Shown: positions 1 to 11,587 of the stretch, one piece after another
Position numbering within the stretch: the stretch's first letter is position 1
Layout: each line of letters opens with the position of its first letter
Assembly: GCA_001936135.1 (NCBI GenBank)
Contig: CP012822.1
Span: forward strand, 186,001-250,000
Origin: Saccharomycopsis fibuligera x Saccharomycopsis cf. fibuligera
Lineage: Eukaryota > Ascomycota > Saccharomycetes > Ascoideales > Saccharomycopsidaceae
Direction of reading: 5' to 3'
DNA: 64,000 nucleotides
Notes under the pieces: model-generated
What the model saw: only the letters and a program-made list of their open reading frames with translations
Told to the model about the DNA's origin: nothing
Databases searched by the model: none
Made by a program: the position numbers and the translations under genes

Positions 1-2237
1 TGAATAATGCTTATGCTACATACCATGTATTATATTTTTCTGAGATGGAGGTACAAAACCAGTTTTTTTATCTTTGCTACCTATAAAACTGTACAAGCAT
101 CCTTTGCTGTGGTCTGTTTTGGTTCATAGCCCTAAACCAAAATTTATTGTTCTGGCCTGTCATTTAAATAAAAGCTTCTAAACCAGTAAACTTTTTGTTT
201 AAGAATGAACAGCAATCTTACTAAAGAAAAATCAAGTAAGCCCATGTTATAGGCTTGAAAAATGAGTAGAGACGAGATGAAGCGTGTCAATGACTATACT
301 TCCACTATTCAATATATTTGGAGATTATGCAATACCAAAAAAGGTGCTATTATTTCTGTTAGCTGGTACAATATATTTACCCGTTGTGAACTTTAATAAG
401 TTGGATAAAAAATGTTTGAAGCAATGTCAAACATAGACAATATTAACTGAAAAAACTTGAACAAAAAAGCTGGAAAAAAAAATTAATAAATAAGAAATCT
501 GTCTCCAAAATGTAACGCACAATCACTATCATCTAGTACGAAACGCATTTAAGTTTTAAAATTTTAATAAATCTGCCTGAACTAATTTACCAGGCATTAC
601 TGAAGTAAAAGATAAAGGGCTCATACAACAATATCTTCAATTATGCTAAACAACAAGATTTGTCACAGCCGTTTTAAAAGAAGTTTCTCAATAACTTGAA
701 GCTTGTTTAAATTTTTTGTAGTTTTATAAGTATACTGAGGTCTGAGCGGTGTGTAAGTTGTACCGTGTCATCTCCCCTTTACTGTTTTCATGCCATGTGT
801 TGTTGTAATTGTTTGGGCCACTTGGCGTGTACAATTTTTTTTTCTTACTACAACGAAAGCAATTTATGAATTAATTTATGAATTAGCCAACTTCTTTATG
901 TTGGGGGTTTTTCAAATATTTTATAGATACATCAACCGACAATAAATTACAGATAGTATTCAGGTGAAATTAATCACTATCTACATACGAATAATGTAGT
1001 CTCCTGCCTTAGGTCCTGGAAAACAATATCATCCAAGACTCCATTAAAGAGACCAAGATAACAACAAACAAGGACAAGAATAAGAGATAGCAAAAAGTAA
1101 GTCCACTCCAGTCAATCCATAGTTATCTTTTGTTATATTGTGCTGCTATAAAACATACTAATAACAATCATTTCACATTGCGAGAGGAAACATTCCAATT
1201 ACAGTCCAGTTTTCCCTGACATCCATGTAAACTGCAACAAACAGACTCACTGAAAAAAAAGCCTAAAACAAAAATTATAACTCTTTAAAAAGAAAGCCAT
1301 GCTCAAAAGAAGCCGAAATGAATCCGAAAAAAAAAAACTGAATCAGGAATGAAGTCCTCTTCATGACAACAAAAAATAAAAACAACTGTTACTTCTGTCA
1401 TTGACTCCAAAGCAGTCAACACCACCGTTACCATCACCATCACAATCAGTATTATGATGATAATAATAACACCCACTCAAATCCCATTCAACATCCAAAT
1501 GGAAAGAAAAAAAATAACAATAAATGCACGGCACATAAAGCATTTTCACTAACAGTGATATCAACATGGGCATTAGCATGACCATCAGCATTGACTATGG
1601 CGCAGAACATAGACCATCGTATCCAGCGTTTGAAAAGAAAAAATAAACATAAATTGTCATTATTCATTAATTGTGCGATATACCGCCGGCATTAAATGCG
1701 ATTGAGCATCAAAAAAATGTTGCCAACATCACATTATGTTGCCATATAAAAGGTATGGAACACATGATAGGTATACCGCCAACTGTTAGAAAAATTGACA
1801 AATTATTGAAATTCAATCTAATCAATACGGACATGCATACTATCAGCTATAGCCATTGCTATAACCATAGCCATACCTCTAGTTCCAGCCATTGCAATAC
1901 CAACGCATACACAATAATACACAAGCAGACATATGCTCACATGCACGCAGACGATAATTTCGCTGGCCAATAGACCTTAAAATGTTATCTAAAGAGCAGA
2001 AATTCTCCAAATAGATGACGCTTTGACATACTGTGCTCTATATGATGCACTGTAGTTGTATGACTTGGAGACTTGAGCTTACTTGATGTTGATGCTAAGA
2101 AGTAGGCACACTAAAAGCATTGCTTTATTTGGCAGAGATCAAATGTCTATCTGTCGATCTATATTCCTTGTCTATCTATTCATGTTCATGTTAATGTGTT
2201 CCTGTCGTTTTTCGAAGGCTCATGGCGTTACCCGCGC
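1..2237. other. Intergenic, no supported gene
   Basis: Only short scattered open frames are present, none with a recognisable domain or good yeast-like codon use. The sequence is AT-rich with many short A runs. No RNA gene was recognised. The right end leads into the DBP3 promoter. Confidence 0.6.
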
Positions 2238-2257
2238 CGATGAGATGCTCTGCGCTG

Positions 2258-2288
<31 letters not shown>

Positions 2289-2304
2289 GCACAAAAATTT
2301 TTCA
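2238..2304 (+). promoter_or_regulatory. PAC and RRPE-like motifs upstream of DBP3
   Basis: CGATGAG (2238-2244) matches the PAC element, and AAAAATTTTTCA (2293-2304) is the reverse complement of the RRPE consensus TGAAAAATTTT. A T-run (2262-2288) separates them. This pair marks ribosome-biogenesis promoters in S. cerevisiae and its relatives, and it lies about 115-180 bp before the start of an rRNA-processing helicase. The motifs are seen; the regulation is inferred. Confidence 0.6.
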
Positions 2305-2419
2305 GAGGTTTTGAATTTAACAGTGGAGTGACATCAAAATACAGAATCTAACATAGGAGAGTCAAATCAGCCTGGACAATATTCAAAAAAAATTAAGTTA
2401 AGCAGCAAAAAATATAATC

Positions 2420-4024
2420 ATGTCTGCTGATAAAGAACTCAAACATAGCAAGAAAAGAGCCGCTGAAGATGGTGCTCCTAAAGAAGAAAAAATTTCCAAG
2501 AAGCACAAATTAGACAAAAAGGAAAAGAAGGATAAAAAGGAAAAGAAAGATAAGAAACACAAAAAGGAAAAGAAAGAGAAAAAAGAAAAGAAAGGAAAAA
2601 AGAGTAAGCATGTTGAAGAAAAAGGGGTTAAAGAGCACAACTCTGCTGTTTCTGTTTCTGCTCCTGCACCAGTTGCTATTGTTGCTTCTGCTAGTCAATC
2701 TGACATTGATGCCTTCCTTAAGGAAAATGAAGTGGAAATCACTGATCCAAAAAATTCCACTGATGTTTCTCCAATATTATCATTTAACGACATCAATGAA
2801 GCCATTGATCCTCGTATCGCCACATGTTTCAAAGATTTCAGTAAACCAACACCAATTCAGTCTGCCTCATGGCCATATTTGTTTGCTAAAAGAGATGTTA
2901 TCGGAGTTGCTGAAACTGGTTCCGGTAAAACCTTTGCTTTTGCAGTGCCTGCCATTAATCATGTTCTTAACACAAAATATTACAAAGGTAAGCCTCAAAT
3001 TTTGGTGGTTTCTCCAACCAGAGAATTGGCTATTCAAATTTACGACAACTACAAAAAACTTAGTGACGCCACCAATACTAAATGTGTTTGTGTTTACGGC
3101 GGGGTCCCTAAAGAACAACAACGTCATGATCTCAAGACTGCTAACACGGTAATTGCCACTCCGGGTCGTCTTATTGATTTGATCGAAGAAGGTTCTGTTG
3201 ATCTAAGTGATGTTTCCTACTTGGTGCTTGATGAAGCTGACAGAATGCTTGAAAAAGGTTTCGAAGAAGATATTAAGAAGATTATTAGTAGTGCCAAATC
3301 AGCAGCAGATTTGCGTCAAACTGTTATGTTTACCGCTACTTGGCCTGAAGAAGTGCGTAAATTGGCCTCTGGATACATGTCATCCCCAGTTAAAGTCACC
3401 ATTGGTAATAGAGATGAATTGACTGCCAATAAGCGTATTACTCAAATTGTTGAAGTTGTTCAACCTTACGACAAAGAAAAGAAATTGTTTGAATTGCTTC
3501 GCAAATATCATGTTGCTAATGATCCGGATAACAAAATTTTGATTTTTGCTCTTTACAAGAAAGAAGCTACGAGAATTGAGAGATCATTGCAATATAAAGG
3601 ATATAGTGTTTCTGCTGTGCATGGTGATTTGAATCAACAACAACGTACTCAAGCCCTTGAACAATTCAAAAAGGGTGTAAACAACATTATGCTTGCCACT
3701 GATGTTGCTGCTCGTGGTTTGGATATCCCAAATGTGAAAACCGTCATTAATTTGACTTTTCCGTTGACTGCCGAAGATTACGTGCATCGTATTGGTAGAA
3801 CTGGTAGAGCTGGTAAGACAGGTGTGGCTCATACTTTTTTCACTGAACAAGAAAAACATCTTAGTGGCGCTTTGATTAATGTTTTGAATGGTGCTAATCA
3901 AAAAGTTCCTGATGAATTACTTAAATTTGGTAGTCATACTAAAAAGAAGTCTCATAGTGCTTATGGTGCTTTTTTCAAGGATGTGGATTTATCCAAAAAG
4001 TCTAAAAAGATAGTTTTTGATTAA
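2420..4024 (+). CDS. DBP3: DEAD-box ATP-dependent RNA helicase Dbp3
   Basis: Nucleolar RNA helicase of 60S pre-rRNA processing, 534 aa (S. cerevisiae Dbp3 is about 523). Residues 1-70 are a Lys/Glu-rich tail of repeated KKEKK and KKDKK blocks, the hallmark of Dbp3. All core motifs are visible: Q motif with TPIQ near 134, Walker A AETGSGKT (164-171), PTRELA, DEAD (271-274), [11 protein letters not shown], and HRIGRTGR (456-463). The ATG follows an A-rich leader. PAC and RRPE-like motifs lie upstream, as expected for a ribosome-biogenesis gene. I found no in-frame CTG codon. Other DEAD-box paralogues lack this type of N-terminal tail, so the assignment is firm. Confidence 0.95.
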   Translation: MSADKELKHSKKRAAEDGAPKEEKISKKHKLDKKEKKDKKEKKDKKHKKEKKEKKEKKGKKSKHVEEKGVKEHNSAVSVSAPAPVAIVASASQSDIDAFLKENEVEITDPKNSTDVSPILSFNDINEAIDPRIATCFKDFSKPTPIQSASWPYLFAKRDVIGVAETGSGKTFAFAVPAINHVLNTKYYKGKPQILVVSPTRELAIQIYDNYKKLSDATNTKCVCVYGGVPKEQQRHDLKTANTVIATPGRLIDLIEEGSVDLSDVSYLVLDEADRMLEKGFEEDIKKIISSAKSAADLRQTVMFTATWPEEVRKLASGYMSSPVKVTIGNRDELTANKRITQIVEVVQPYDKEKKLFELLRKYHVANDPDNKILIFALYKKEATRIERSLQYKGYSVSAVHGDLNQQQRTQALEQFKKGVNNIMLATDVAARGLDIPNVKTVINLTFPLTAEDYVHRIGRTGRAGKTGVAHTFFTEQEKHLSGALINVLNGANQKVPDELLKFGSHTKKKSHSAYGAFFKDVDLSKKSKKIVFD

Positions 4025-5311
4025 GGTTTTTGTTGATGATTAGTTGTTGAATTTTTTCTACTTTATAATTGCTTTTGTCTAAAATTGTTGATGTTCACTT
4101 TCTACATTTTTTGTTGATTCATCATTTTGTTCATTGTCTGGATTTTTTTTTTCATCATTATCATTATTTGTACAATAGAGTCTCCCTATATGAGTGCTTT
4201 ACTCCATTATTCTTTTAAACATCATTATTACGTATACTCCACTTTACTCGCTTACCTCTATAATACGCATTACATGCTGTTTGTCGCTTTTATTTATTCT
4301 CATTTTTGTAAATGTTGTATTTAGGCAAGTTTCAATGAAATTTCGCGCTTGAAACACAAATTTCAGTTGGTTTTGCATCACACATGCCATATCATCAGTT
4401 TGCACTTTTCAACACAACTGGTGATATTGCGATGTAGTGATCACCCATACTATTGTTCAACAAAATTGGTGGTTTGCTGCTTTGGTGAGAGTCTTTTGTC
4501 CTTTCCCAACAACCATAGTCGACTTGGGAATGGTTTTTTTAATTTAATGCCTGTGAATTATTCTCTTGTATGCGTGAGCTGAAATCACATATTCAACTAC
4601 ATGCATTTTGTGTTTTACAAACACATTTTTTGATTCATATTCAAGACTTTAAGTTATGATTTATATGAAAATCAAATACACAAAACGCCAATTTTCGTCC
4701 ATATTAGAAAGAAACGACAGACAGGCAGCTAGCTGAATACTTTACCAAACCTATCCAAAATGCAACAATTTGGAGATTATGAATAGTTTGCATTTCATCT
4801 ATCGTTCGTATGAGACCCTCCCCCAAATCACAAAACGCTCGTATGGGTAATATGGTTTGTTAAAATTCAGTATTAAAAAAACATCAATGCGAATATGTTC
4901 TAGTTCTCTCAACTTCCAGGCCAACTAAAAATGCTAAACAAAGTCCATTAGTGTATACATATGTAAGAGTTTCAAAGATGACCGAATAGAACTGGCACAT
5001 ACTAGCCCTTAATGAATTGTGGCATTTAATTCTCAAATTCCTCAAGTTTAGTTATGGAGCTGTAGTTACCTTAGCGACTGTATGAAATGACCAATTACCT
5101 GTTGCCCCTGGTTCGTTATAAGTTCTAGTTGTAAGTAGCTCGTTTATCAAAGCTTCATTAACCAATAATCATTATATTCTAAATTACTGTTAATTTGATA
5201 GCAATTCAGGCTGAGCATTAGACAACAGCAAAACGAGGCAACACAAGGTTAATAAACAAGGTTAATAACAAAAAAAAATGACCTTGAAATTCCCTAAACT
5301 AAATTGTCTTG
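4025..5311. other. Intergenic, no supported gene
   Basis: This 1.3 kb lies between the ends of DBP3 and BMT2, which converge on it. It contains short T-rich open frames just after DBP3 that read as 3' UTR sequence. No RNA gene or repeat was recognised. Confidence 0.6.
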
Positions 5312-6514
5312 TCAACTCAATATAATGGAAAAATTATTTCTTTGAGACTTCCTCGTTAAATTTGCCAACTCTTTCTTCTGAAATTTGACTTTTTGTCCCT
5401 GTGAAGGAGAGCCAAGATATTTCAATAACATGTAAACTAACTTAGTTGATTCGTGATATTGTAGCAATTTATAGCCTAGTTGTTGCATTAATTGGATTAA
5501 GTTTTGTTTATCAATGTATTTTGAATTCGTAATGCATGGCAATGGGAGCACAAAAAACAAACATGGAAAAATTGTCTTTCCATCATCATTGCTATTGTTA
5601 ACGGTCTTGAAAAAATAACTTAACCGACTCAACATCTCTCCTCTTTCCTTCGCACTACTAACAAAGTTCAAAACTAACGATAAACTTATTAAATCAAATT
5701 TGTCAGCATCAGCGGTTGGGATTGGCCGTTTCATGAAATCTTGTGATTCAATGAGCCCAGGTTCCTGCGAATTAAGATCAATTCTAGTGACATTATCTCT
5801 GAACCATTTGGCGGTGGATATTTTGTTTTTACTGCTTAGCGAGCCGACTTCTAGGGCTTTTAGCTGTTTTTGCTTTCTTAAAGGAGAAGAAAAAGATGTT
5901 TCAGATGATGATGAGAGTGACGAAAAGGGCATCTTTCCTTCAACTTCATACATATCAAGCCATTCAATTAGTTTTTTTGATGAATCACTACCCCTTTTAC
6001 TATTTTGTCCATTTAAAGAAGCAGCTTGGTATAATTGTAAGCCACCTTGAAATTCAATTTCTGCATCTACTTCTGCTAATAATTTTGCGAATTGTGTATC
6101 AAACTCTTTAAGCGATGAGCCGCTAAGCGTATGCGTTGATGAACGTGCTAAAGACAAACTGAGTTGAGCAATACGATTGAATATTTTGGTTTGATTGAAT
6201 TTGAGATGTTCCTTTTTCGACTTGGCTGATATTTCAGCTTGTAGCTTTTTGTAACTTTTGTAAACTTGTTGATAGTTCTCAGCCAAAACAGACGAATGGT
6301 TTTCCGGTGTCAACTGCTGCTGTTCCTGACTTTTCAAGGCTAAAGAATGCGCATTATTAAACTTATCAAGCAATTGCTTCTGTGCTTTCAAAAGCACATG
6401 AAATCGATTGATCAACTCACGAGACTTCTTCGGCTTGATCTTTTTGATGCCTCCTACTGTCTTTGACGATGTCTTGCCAGTTATTGGCATAAGCTTCTTT
6501 CGCATTTTGCTCAT
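5312..6514 (-). CDS. BMT2: 25S rRNA adenine-N1 methyltransferase Bmt2
   Basis: Makes the m1A2142 mark in 25S rRNA in the nucleolus, using S-adenosylmethionine. 400 aa. The N-terminus is strongly basic. The conserved Bmt2 core is visible: LIEWLDMYEVEG, then KALEVGSLSSKNKIS (the SAM-binding region), VTRIDLNSQ, QDFMKRP, and the catalytic-fold strand FDLISLSLVLNFV followed by RGEML and FVLPLPC. The start ATG (6514) is the first in frame and a second Met lies three codons on. The C-terminal tail is Lys/Arg-rich, consistent with nucleolar location. A weak PAC core (CTCATC, 6586-6591) lies about 70 bp upstream on the gene's strand. Confidence 0.9.
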   Translation of the reverse strand: MSKMRKKLMPITGKTSSKTVGGIKKIKPKKSRELINRFHVLLKAQKQLLDKFNNAHSLALKSQEQQQLTPENHSSVLAENYQQVYKSYKKLQAEISAKSKKEHLKFNQTKIFNRIAQLSLSLARSSTHTLSGSSLKEFDTQFAKLLAEVDAEIEFQGGLQLYQAASLNGQNSKRGSDSSKKLIEWLDMYEVEGKMPFSSLSSSSETSFSSPLRKQKQLKALEVGSLSSKNKISTAKWFRDNVTRIDLNSQEPGLIESQDFMKRPIPTADADKFDLISLSLVLNFVSSAKERGEMLSRLSYFFKTVNNSNDDGKTIFPCLFFVLPLPCITNSKYIDKQNLIQLMQQLGYKLLQYHESTKLVYMLLKYLGSPSQGQKVKFQKKELANLTRKSQRNNFSIILS

Positions 6515-6585
6515 ATTGTGAGATCAACTTTTTGATTGAGTAAACTATAGGTTTGGTAATAATATAATTCTTATCTAGTCAGATT

Positions 6586-6591
6586 CTCATC
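6586..6591 (-). promoter_or_regulatory. PAC-core-like motif before BMT2
   Basis: GATGAG on the minus strand, about 72 bp upstream of the BMT2 start. Only the core matches and no clear RRPE partner is seen, so this is weaker than the motifs at DBP3 and NOC4. Confidence 0.3.
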
Positions 6592-7034
6592 TACTCAATG
6601 TTTGCATCATTCATGTTCACAAGAAATACAGATTTTCTCTGTCTCAACTTACCCGGGGCTATCATTGCATATGCGGTCCTCACGCCTTCTGCAATTTCAA
6701 CATGCGGATACTACTGCTTTCTTATTGAATTACTTATAATGAAGACACTTGCAAAGGATTTCTCGAGGACCATTTTCGATTAAAACGTAGCTAACATATA
6801 CATAATTGAATGCTGCTATTTTTTTTTTTTTTTTTTTTTTTTGTTAAACAAAAAACCAAAGCTTAGTTTAGAAAGCTACACAAAATATCATGGATTGTCC
6901 ACAAAAAGCGACAAGGAGTATATAAGATTGAACTGAATGCGCAGCCAGAAATACTAGGCTGAAGTTACTAGAGAAAAAAACCTAAAAGGTCCAGCCTCTT
7001 AAAAGTTCGTAAATATGTAGGCTTAAAGTCACGC
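6592..7034. other. Intergenic with T-run
   Basis: Separates BMT2 from the 3' end of the membrane RING gene; both genes are on the minus strand. It holds a T-run of about 23 bases near 6820-6842 and no recognisable gene. Confidence 0.5.
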
Positions 7035-7940
7035 CTACCTATTCTTATCATAATTATTCAAAACATAATAATAGACATCAAACCGACAATACGGACAATT
7101 AAACTCCATTTCATTAAAGCCCCCTAAAGTCTCGACTGCATTATTATTGGCGTATTCAAAAAACCAAGCCTCAATACACTCAACATGGTAGCAATGATGA
7201 CATGGAAGTTCTTTAATTATTGATTTACCCACCGTGAGTAGATCAAGACAAATGGGACAAACCTGATCTTTACTTTTGTCTCTTTGTTGTTCTTTTTTAT
7301 TATGCTGCAGGGTTGGCTCGCTTGCGGTATAGCTGTTATTACTATCACTGTTGTCTGATTTCAATTTAGAGACAAGTTTTTGCGAAAGCAAGGGAATTTT
7401 ACTGTACCTGTTATGCAATTTTGATAAATTAAAATGCTTTTTGAATTTTTCTTGAATACTTTTAGATTTTCCCGATGCTGATAAAGCCGCTGGTAAATTA
7501 TCCAGTTGAACAGTATCGTTGTCGTTAATAATAATATTATTATTACTAACCCTTTGCCACTCAGGATTACCAAACACTTTATCAGGAATCAAAAAATCAA
7601 GCATATTTTTAAAATTCTGAATCTTAGCACGACGGTAAACTCCCTGAAGGCTACTATAGTACAGATTAATAAACCCTGCCGCATTAGGAGGATTATGTAA
7701 TCCACCATTATCACCGGCTACTCTTAGTCGCTGGCCCAAAGTATGGTCATTTTGGCGGAAATTATCCAATTCGTTCAAGAGTCGATGTGTTTCTTTGAAT
7801 CCGGAAGATAGCATGAATATTAGAGAATATATTATGGCAAGGGCGAGCAATAGAGAAGCAATATTGTAGAGTTTCTCCTCCGTGATGAGAGCATTGAATT
7901 TGTTACTGATGCTCTGCGATGAGCACCAACTCTGCCGCAT
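7035..7940 (-). CDS. Membrane-anchored RING-H2 protein, probable E3 ubiquitin ligase
   Basis: 301 aa. A single hydrophobic segment near residues 25-47 (IASLLLALAIIYSLIF core) is followed by a low-complexity middle part rich in Asn, Ser and Lys. A C-terminal RING-H2 domain starts with CPICLDLL near 228, continues with CHHCYHVECIEAWF, and ends with CPYC near 284. The spacing between the histidine pair and the last CxxC is stretched by an insert. The layout (one membrane segment, cytosolic RING) fits a membrane-bound ubiquitin ligase. I do not recognise a specific yeast orthologue. The function is inferred only from the RING and the anchor. Confidence 0.75.
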   Translation of the reverse strand: MRQSWCSSQSISNKFNALITEEKLYNIASLLLALAIIYSLIFMLSSGFKETHRLLNELDNFRQNDHTLGQRLRVAGDNGGLHNPPNAAGFINLYYSSLQGVYRRAKIQNFKNMLDFLIPDKVFGNPEWQRVSNNNIIINDNDTVQLDNLPAALSASGKSKSIQEKFKKHFNLSKLHNRYSKIPLLSQKLVSKLKSDNSDSNNSYTASEPTLQHNKKEQQRDKSKDQVCPICLDLLTVGKSIIKELPCHHCYHVECIEAWFFEYANNNAVETLGGFNEMEFNCPYCRFDVYYYVLNNYDKNR

Positions 7941-8818
7941 GTTGAATGGAGAGTAGAAAGAGCAGTGTAGTGCTGCAACTTAAAAGGGCGTGGTCTAAAC
8001 TATATTTTTAAATCTAAAGTAGAATATGAGGATAGAGAAATAGACATTTGCAGACTGCCTTTGTAAGCATAGAGTGGTGGTTGGTTTGTGTCTTCTTGTT
8101 CCAATGGGATGTCGATGTCAATATTGCCTTCAGTTCCTTCGTTTCCGATTCCTCTAGGGTAGTATCACGTGCTTGGTATTAGAATTGGCACTCAGCATGT
8201 ATACAATCAGGGCTATCTTACTATGCAGCAGTGATGATTTATGTATATATATATAAATGTTGCTGCCGTTTTGATGGCTACGGAGAAATAATTGAAATAA
8301 AAGAAGTGGTGCTACGCTGGATTTTATACTACTTGGTTTTTAACAGCGATCCCGTAGTTCTGATGGGTTCAAAACATAACTTCAGTTAGCTAATAAAAAG
8401 CGGAATAAAGCTCTCAACAAAAGATGACAATCAATGGCAATATGAATATCGCGCTTCCTCCTGAATTTCAAACATATCAAAGCTCCTACTAATTCCAGCA
8501 AACTACAGAACCACATCCTATAATACATAAACCTGTGTTAATCACTGTAGTAGTTATCCTTGCCCTCAAAGGATGTAGTTGTATATGGAGCATTCATCAG
8601 TTACCCTCCCTCATATACCGCTGGCATCGCGATTTCTGCTTCTATTGATTGATTCCGCTAAAAAAAAAAACAGTGATTGACTATAATATATAAGCAGAAA
8701 GCATCGCATCCATTGCCAATTACTAATTCCAGCGGCAACACAACACTTTGTAAATTACTTAAATCAGCACCTACCATACTTTATTACAGAATACAACAAA
8801 TTAATATCACAATCCAAG
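7941..8818. other. Divergent intergenic region
   Basis: Shared upstream region of the membrane RING gene (leftward) and HRT1 (rightward). It contains a short TATATATATATAAA stretch near 8250 and TATAA-like sequence near 8685. No gene or RNA was recognised. Confidence 0.5.
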
Positions 8819-9359
8819 ATGTCTGCTGAAGCTATGGACATTGACAGTATGTGTTTCTTTGTTTCTTGTAATTGAGTATTTGAGTGTTTGAGATGATCCT
8901 GTGGCGTCAAGAGGCGCTTTTGAATCTTGTCACCATTTTCATGAAAAGATTTAATTATTATCTATCATTACGATATTTTTACTAACCTATTTGATTCTAG
9001 CTAAACCAGAAAACGAACTAACTCCGCAAGAATCTGAAGAATCTGAAACCCCCAAACCTCAAGTATCAGAAAAAAAAGTAGCCAAAAAGCCGCGATTTGA
9101 AGTACGTAAATGGACCGCCGTGGCGTTTTGGTCATGGGATATTGTTGTCGAAACTTGTGCCATTTGCAGAAATCATTTAATGGAACCATGTATTGAATGC
9201 CAGCCAAACAATATGAATTCTTCATCAGAGGAATGTATAACGGTATGGGGCGCTTGTAATCATGCTTTCCATATGCATTGTATTTCTAGATGGTTGAAAA
9301 ATCGTAATGTGTGTCCTTTGGATAATAGAGAATGGGTCTTTCAAAAATACGGTAAATAA
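8819..9359 (+). CDS. HRT1: RING-box protein Hrt1/Rbx1, SCF ubiquitin ligase subunit (two exons)
   Basis: Catalytic RING subunit of SCF and other cullin ligases; it recruits the E2. Exon 1 is 8819-8846 (28 nt). The intron is 8847-9000, with donor GTATGT, branch TACTAAC (8980-8986) and acceptor CTAG. Exon 2 is 9001-9359. The spliced product is 128 aa. A variable acidic N-terminus is followed by the near-invariant Rbx1 core: [71 protein letters not shown] and FQKYGK. The last zinc ligand is Asp in CPLDN, as in all Rbx1. The splice model is needed because exon 2 has no suitable ATG of its own. Confidence 0.95.
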
Positions 9360-10406
9360 GCGGTCAATTGTGTTTTGTTTTTATTAGTCTGTTTGTTGCA
9401 GATGTTATTATAGCTTTTTTATTCTCGCTGTTCAGTTCTTTTTCACCTTTTATTTTTTTTCTTCCTACTAGTTTTCTATCTTAACATATGGGGTCATTAA
9501 TTTCTTCCCATTGATAATGAGAGGCACACTGTTTTATTCGTGGCATATATATTCTAATTCTAGCCTTAGTTTTACGAAAAACAATTTTGCATTTCAACAA
9601 AAAAAATTAACACTTGATTTCGTTTGTGCTGCATTAAAAAGAATTGTTAATACTAAATAATCTTGGGTAATATTGAGGCATTATAACTATCGTTTCTTGT
9701 TGTTTGCCTCGAAAAGGTAGAGAATAGTAAGAATATAAAGATGCTAAAACAACGTTACTGACCAGCAGTACAGCAGAATTAGAATCCTATTAAAAGAGAA
9801 AATCCGTATTTCTGCAAGAATATATCAAAACACTGTTGTCATAGAGAAGTCAGCCTACCAATTGTATTGTGCATTAGTAGGAACAACCAGAGAGTAACAA
9901 CATTTCAGATACCATAAATGAAAGGTATTAGTCATATTGAGCCATAGTATCTTGAGCCTTCTGATTTACTTTAATTCTCAGTCATCTGCCTCCTAATACA
10001 ACTAACTGACTTTTGTTGAAATACCAGATACAAAACAAAAAAGCATTGCAATTTGTTTCTTCAGATGATGACGCTATTCATCACAATATATTGTCCAAAG
10101 CTAGAAAAATATTTTTTATCATGCATAAATAAATTACTTCTAATGTCTCTCTTAGCTTGGAAGTACCTATTTTTGAAATTCTGCTTTTCAATTATCGAAA
10201 AAAATTGAATGGAAAAACTGTAAAATTCCAATTATATTTTTCCTTTGCGAATATTTATGCCTGGCATTTTCGAATCAGCCTGTAACGTTATAACTTGCCT
10301 CTATGTTCGTATTGGTGCTGTCTCATGGCCGTTTTCCGTATCCTCATTATAATGATTTTCGGTTGTGTGTGTGGGCACCCGTACGGCTTCTGAAATATAA
10401 TCTTCC
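9360..10406. other. Intergenic, no supported gene
   Basis: About 1 kb between the converging 3' ends of HRT1 and RIM9. AT-rich, without a plausible open frame, tRNA or repeat. Confidence 0.6.
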
Positions 10407-11279
10407 TCATTGTGCAATTCTCGGCACCCTGTTCATATTCAAGTCATTGTCGTGTATGTTTCCACCACTATTACCAAAATCATCATCAGTATTACTATTA
10501 TTATCCTCATTTAAAATTATTTGAATTCCGTCCGCGTTTTGGCTTATAGGATCATTCAGTTTGGCTTGTAAAAGATGTTCTGAACTATTAGTGCTTGGCC
10601 AAGTAGTCAACCGATACCCATTACTATCGTCATCACTACCATAATCATTACCATCATCATCATAATACTCAAATCCATTCAAAGAGTACCTATTGCTATT
10701 CCCATGACTACTCATTAATTTATTATTTTGATACATCGCAATTCTACTTGATGTAGATCTTCTCATCAAGCAAAACATTGCACCACAAATGGAAATAAGT
10801 ACCGTTGACCCTAAAATGATCCATCCGCTCCAGTCCAAATGTGGAGCAAATAGTAAAATATCGACTAAGAAACAAAGCAAACTCAATAAAAAAGTAGGCA
10901 ATGACCAAAGTAGTAAAAAGAACAAAAATCTCAAGTTTTGCGAAGGAGCAGTGAAATAAATCATGAATGAGAACACGAGAAGCAAAAAGGTAAAACCACA
11001 AGAAATCGGATGCACCACAAGTAATTTAGAAATGGACCGTCTAGTATTCGAAGGTAATGAAAAAACTGAAAGTTCTTCCACTGTACTAGCGCTGTAGCCA
11101 ATCTGCACCGGTGAACAAGTACCATTATTGTTGCAAAACCCCAAAGCGCCAAACTTGTATCCGTCATAGGTGCAAAGCGTAATGGTGTGAGTAACGGGCA
11201 CCGTAAGTACGGCAATCAACTGGATGGCAAATGCCACAGCAAGAAGTGTAACAACGGTAGTTGCTGCACGATAGCCCAT
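10407..11279 (-). CDS. RIM9: Rim9/PalI family membrane protein, ambient pH sensing
   Basis: 290 aa. Four hydrophobic segments are visible, near residues 7-28, 90-110, 118-145 and 152-170. The first is followed by an extracellular loop with paired cysteines (TLCTYDGY, GFCNN, GTC). The conserved family signatures VVHPISCGFTF and FLVDILLFAPHLDW, then GWIILGSTVLI, identify the SUR7/PalI superfamily and its Rim9 branch. Rim9 works with Rim21 and Dfg16 at the plasma membrane to start Rim101 processing at alkaline pH. The cytosolic tail from about 180 is hydrophilic and rich in Asn, Asp and Ser. The SUR7 group is the alternative, but the HPISCGF signature favours Rim9. Confidence 0.88.
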   Translation of the reverse strand: MGYRAATTVVTLLAVAFAIQLIAVLTVPVTHTITLCTYDGYKFGALGFCNNNGTCSPVQIGYSASTVEELSVFSLPSNTRRSISKLLVVHPISCGFTFLLLVFSFMIYFTAPSQNLRFLFFLLLWSLPTFLLSLLCFLVDILLFAPHLDWSGWIILGSTVLISICGAMFCLMRRSTSSRIAMYQNNKLMSSHGNSNRYSLNGFEYYDDDGNDYGSDDDSNGYRLTTWPSTNSSEHLLQAKLNDPISQNADGIQIILNEDNNSNTDDDFGNSGGNIHDNDLNMNRVPRIAQ

Positions 11280-11587
11280 TAGTTGGTGTCTGGTGACATG
11301 AATATGTGCTGCTTGTTCATATACGTCAAGTTTGTTCCATCCCTATCACTGTATCATATATCAATCGATATTTAGATTCTAGCGATGATGTTTTTGTAAT
11401 ATGCAATAATATGCGTATTTATGTATAAACGTTGTGATAGCTCAATCGTTAGTCGAGCACCAAATACAGAACGGAAACAAACATGTAATGATGATGATTA
11501 TGATAATGATTTTGAGATGATGCTGATAACGATGGTATAATACTGATTATGGTGATATAAGGAAGAGCTACATTAAAATCCAATTTA

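Noticed and set aside
1671-1973. 100-codon frame rich in His, Thr and Ser before DBP3
   Set aside because: Built from short tandem-like triplets, non-ATG start, no domain and poor codon pattern.
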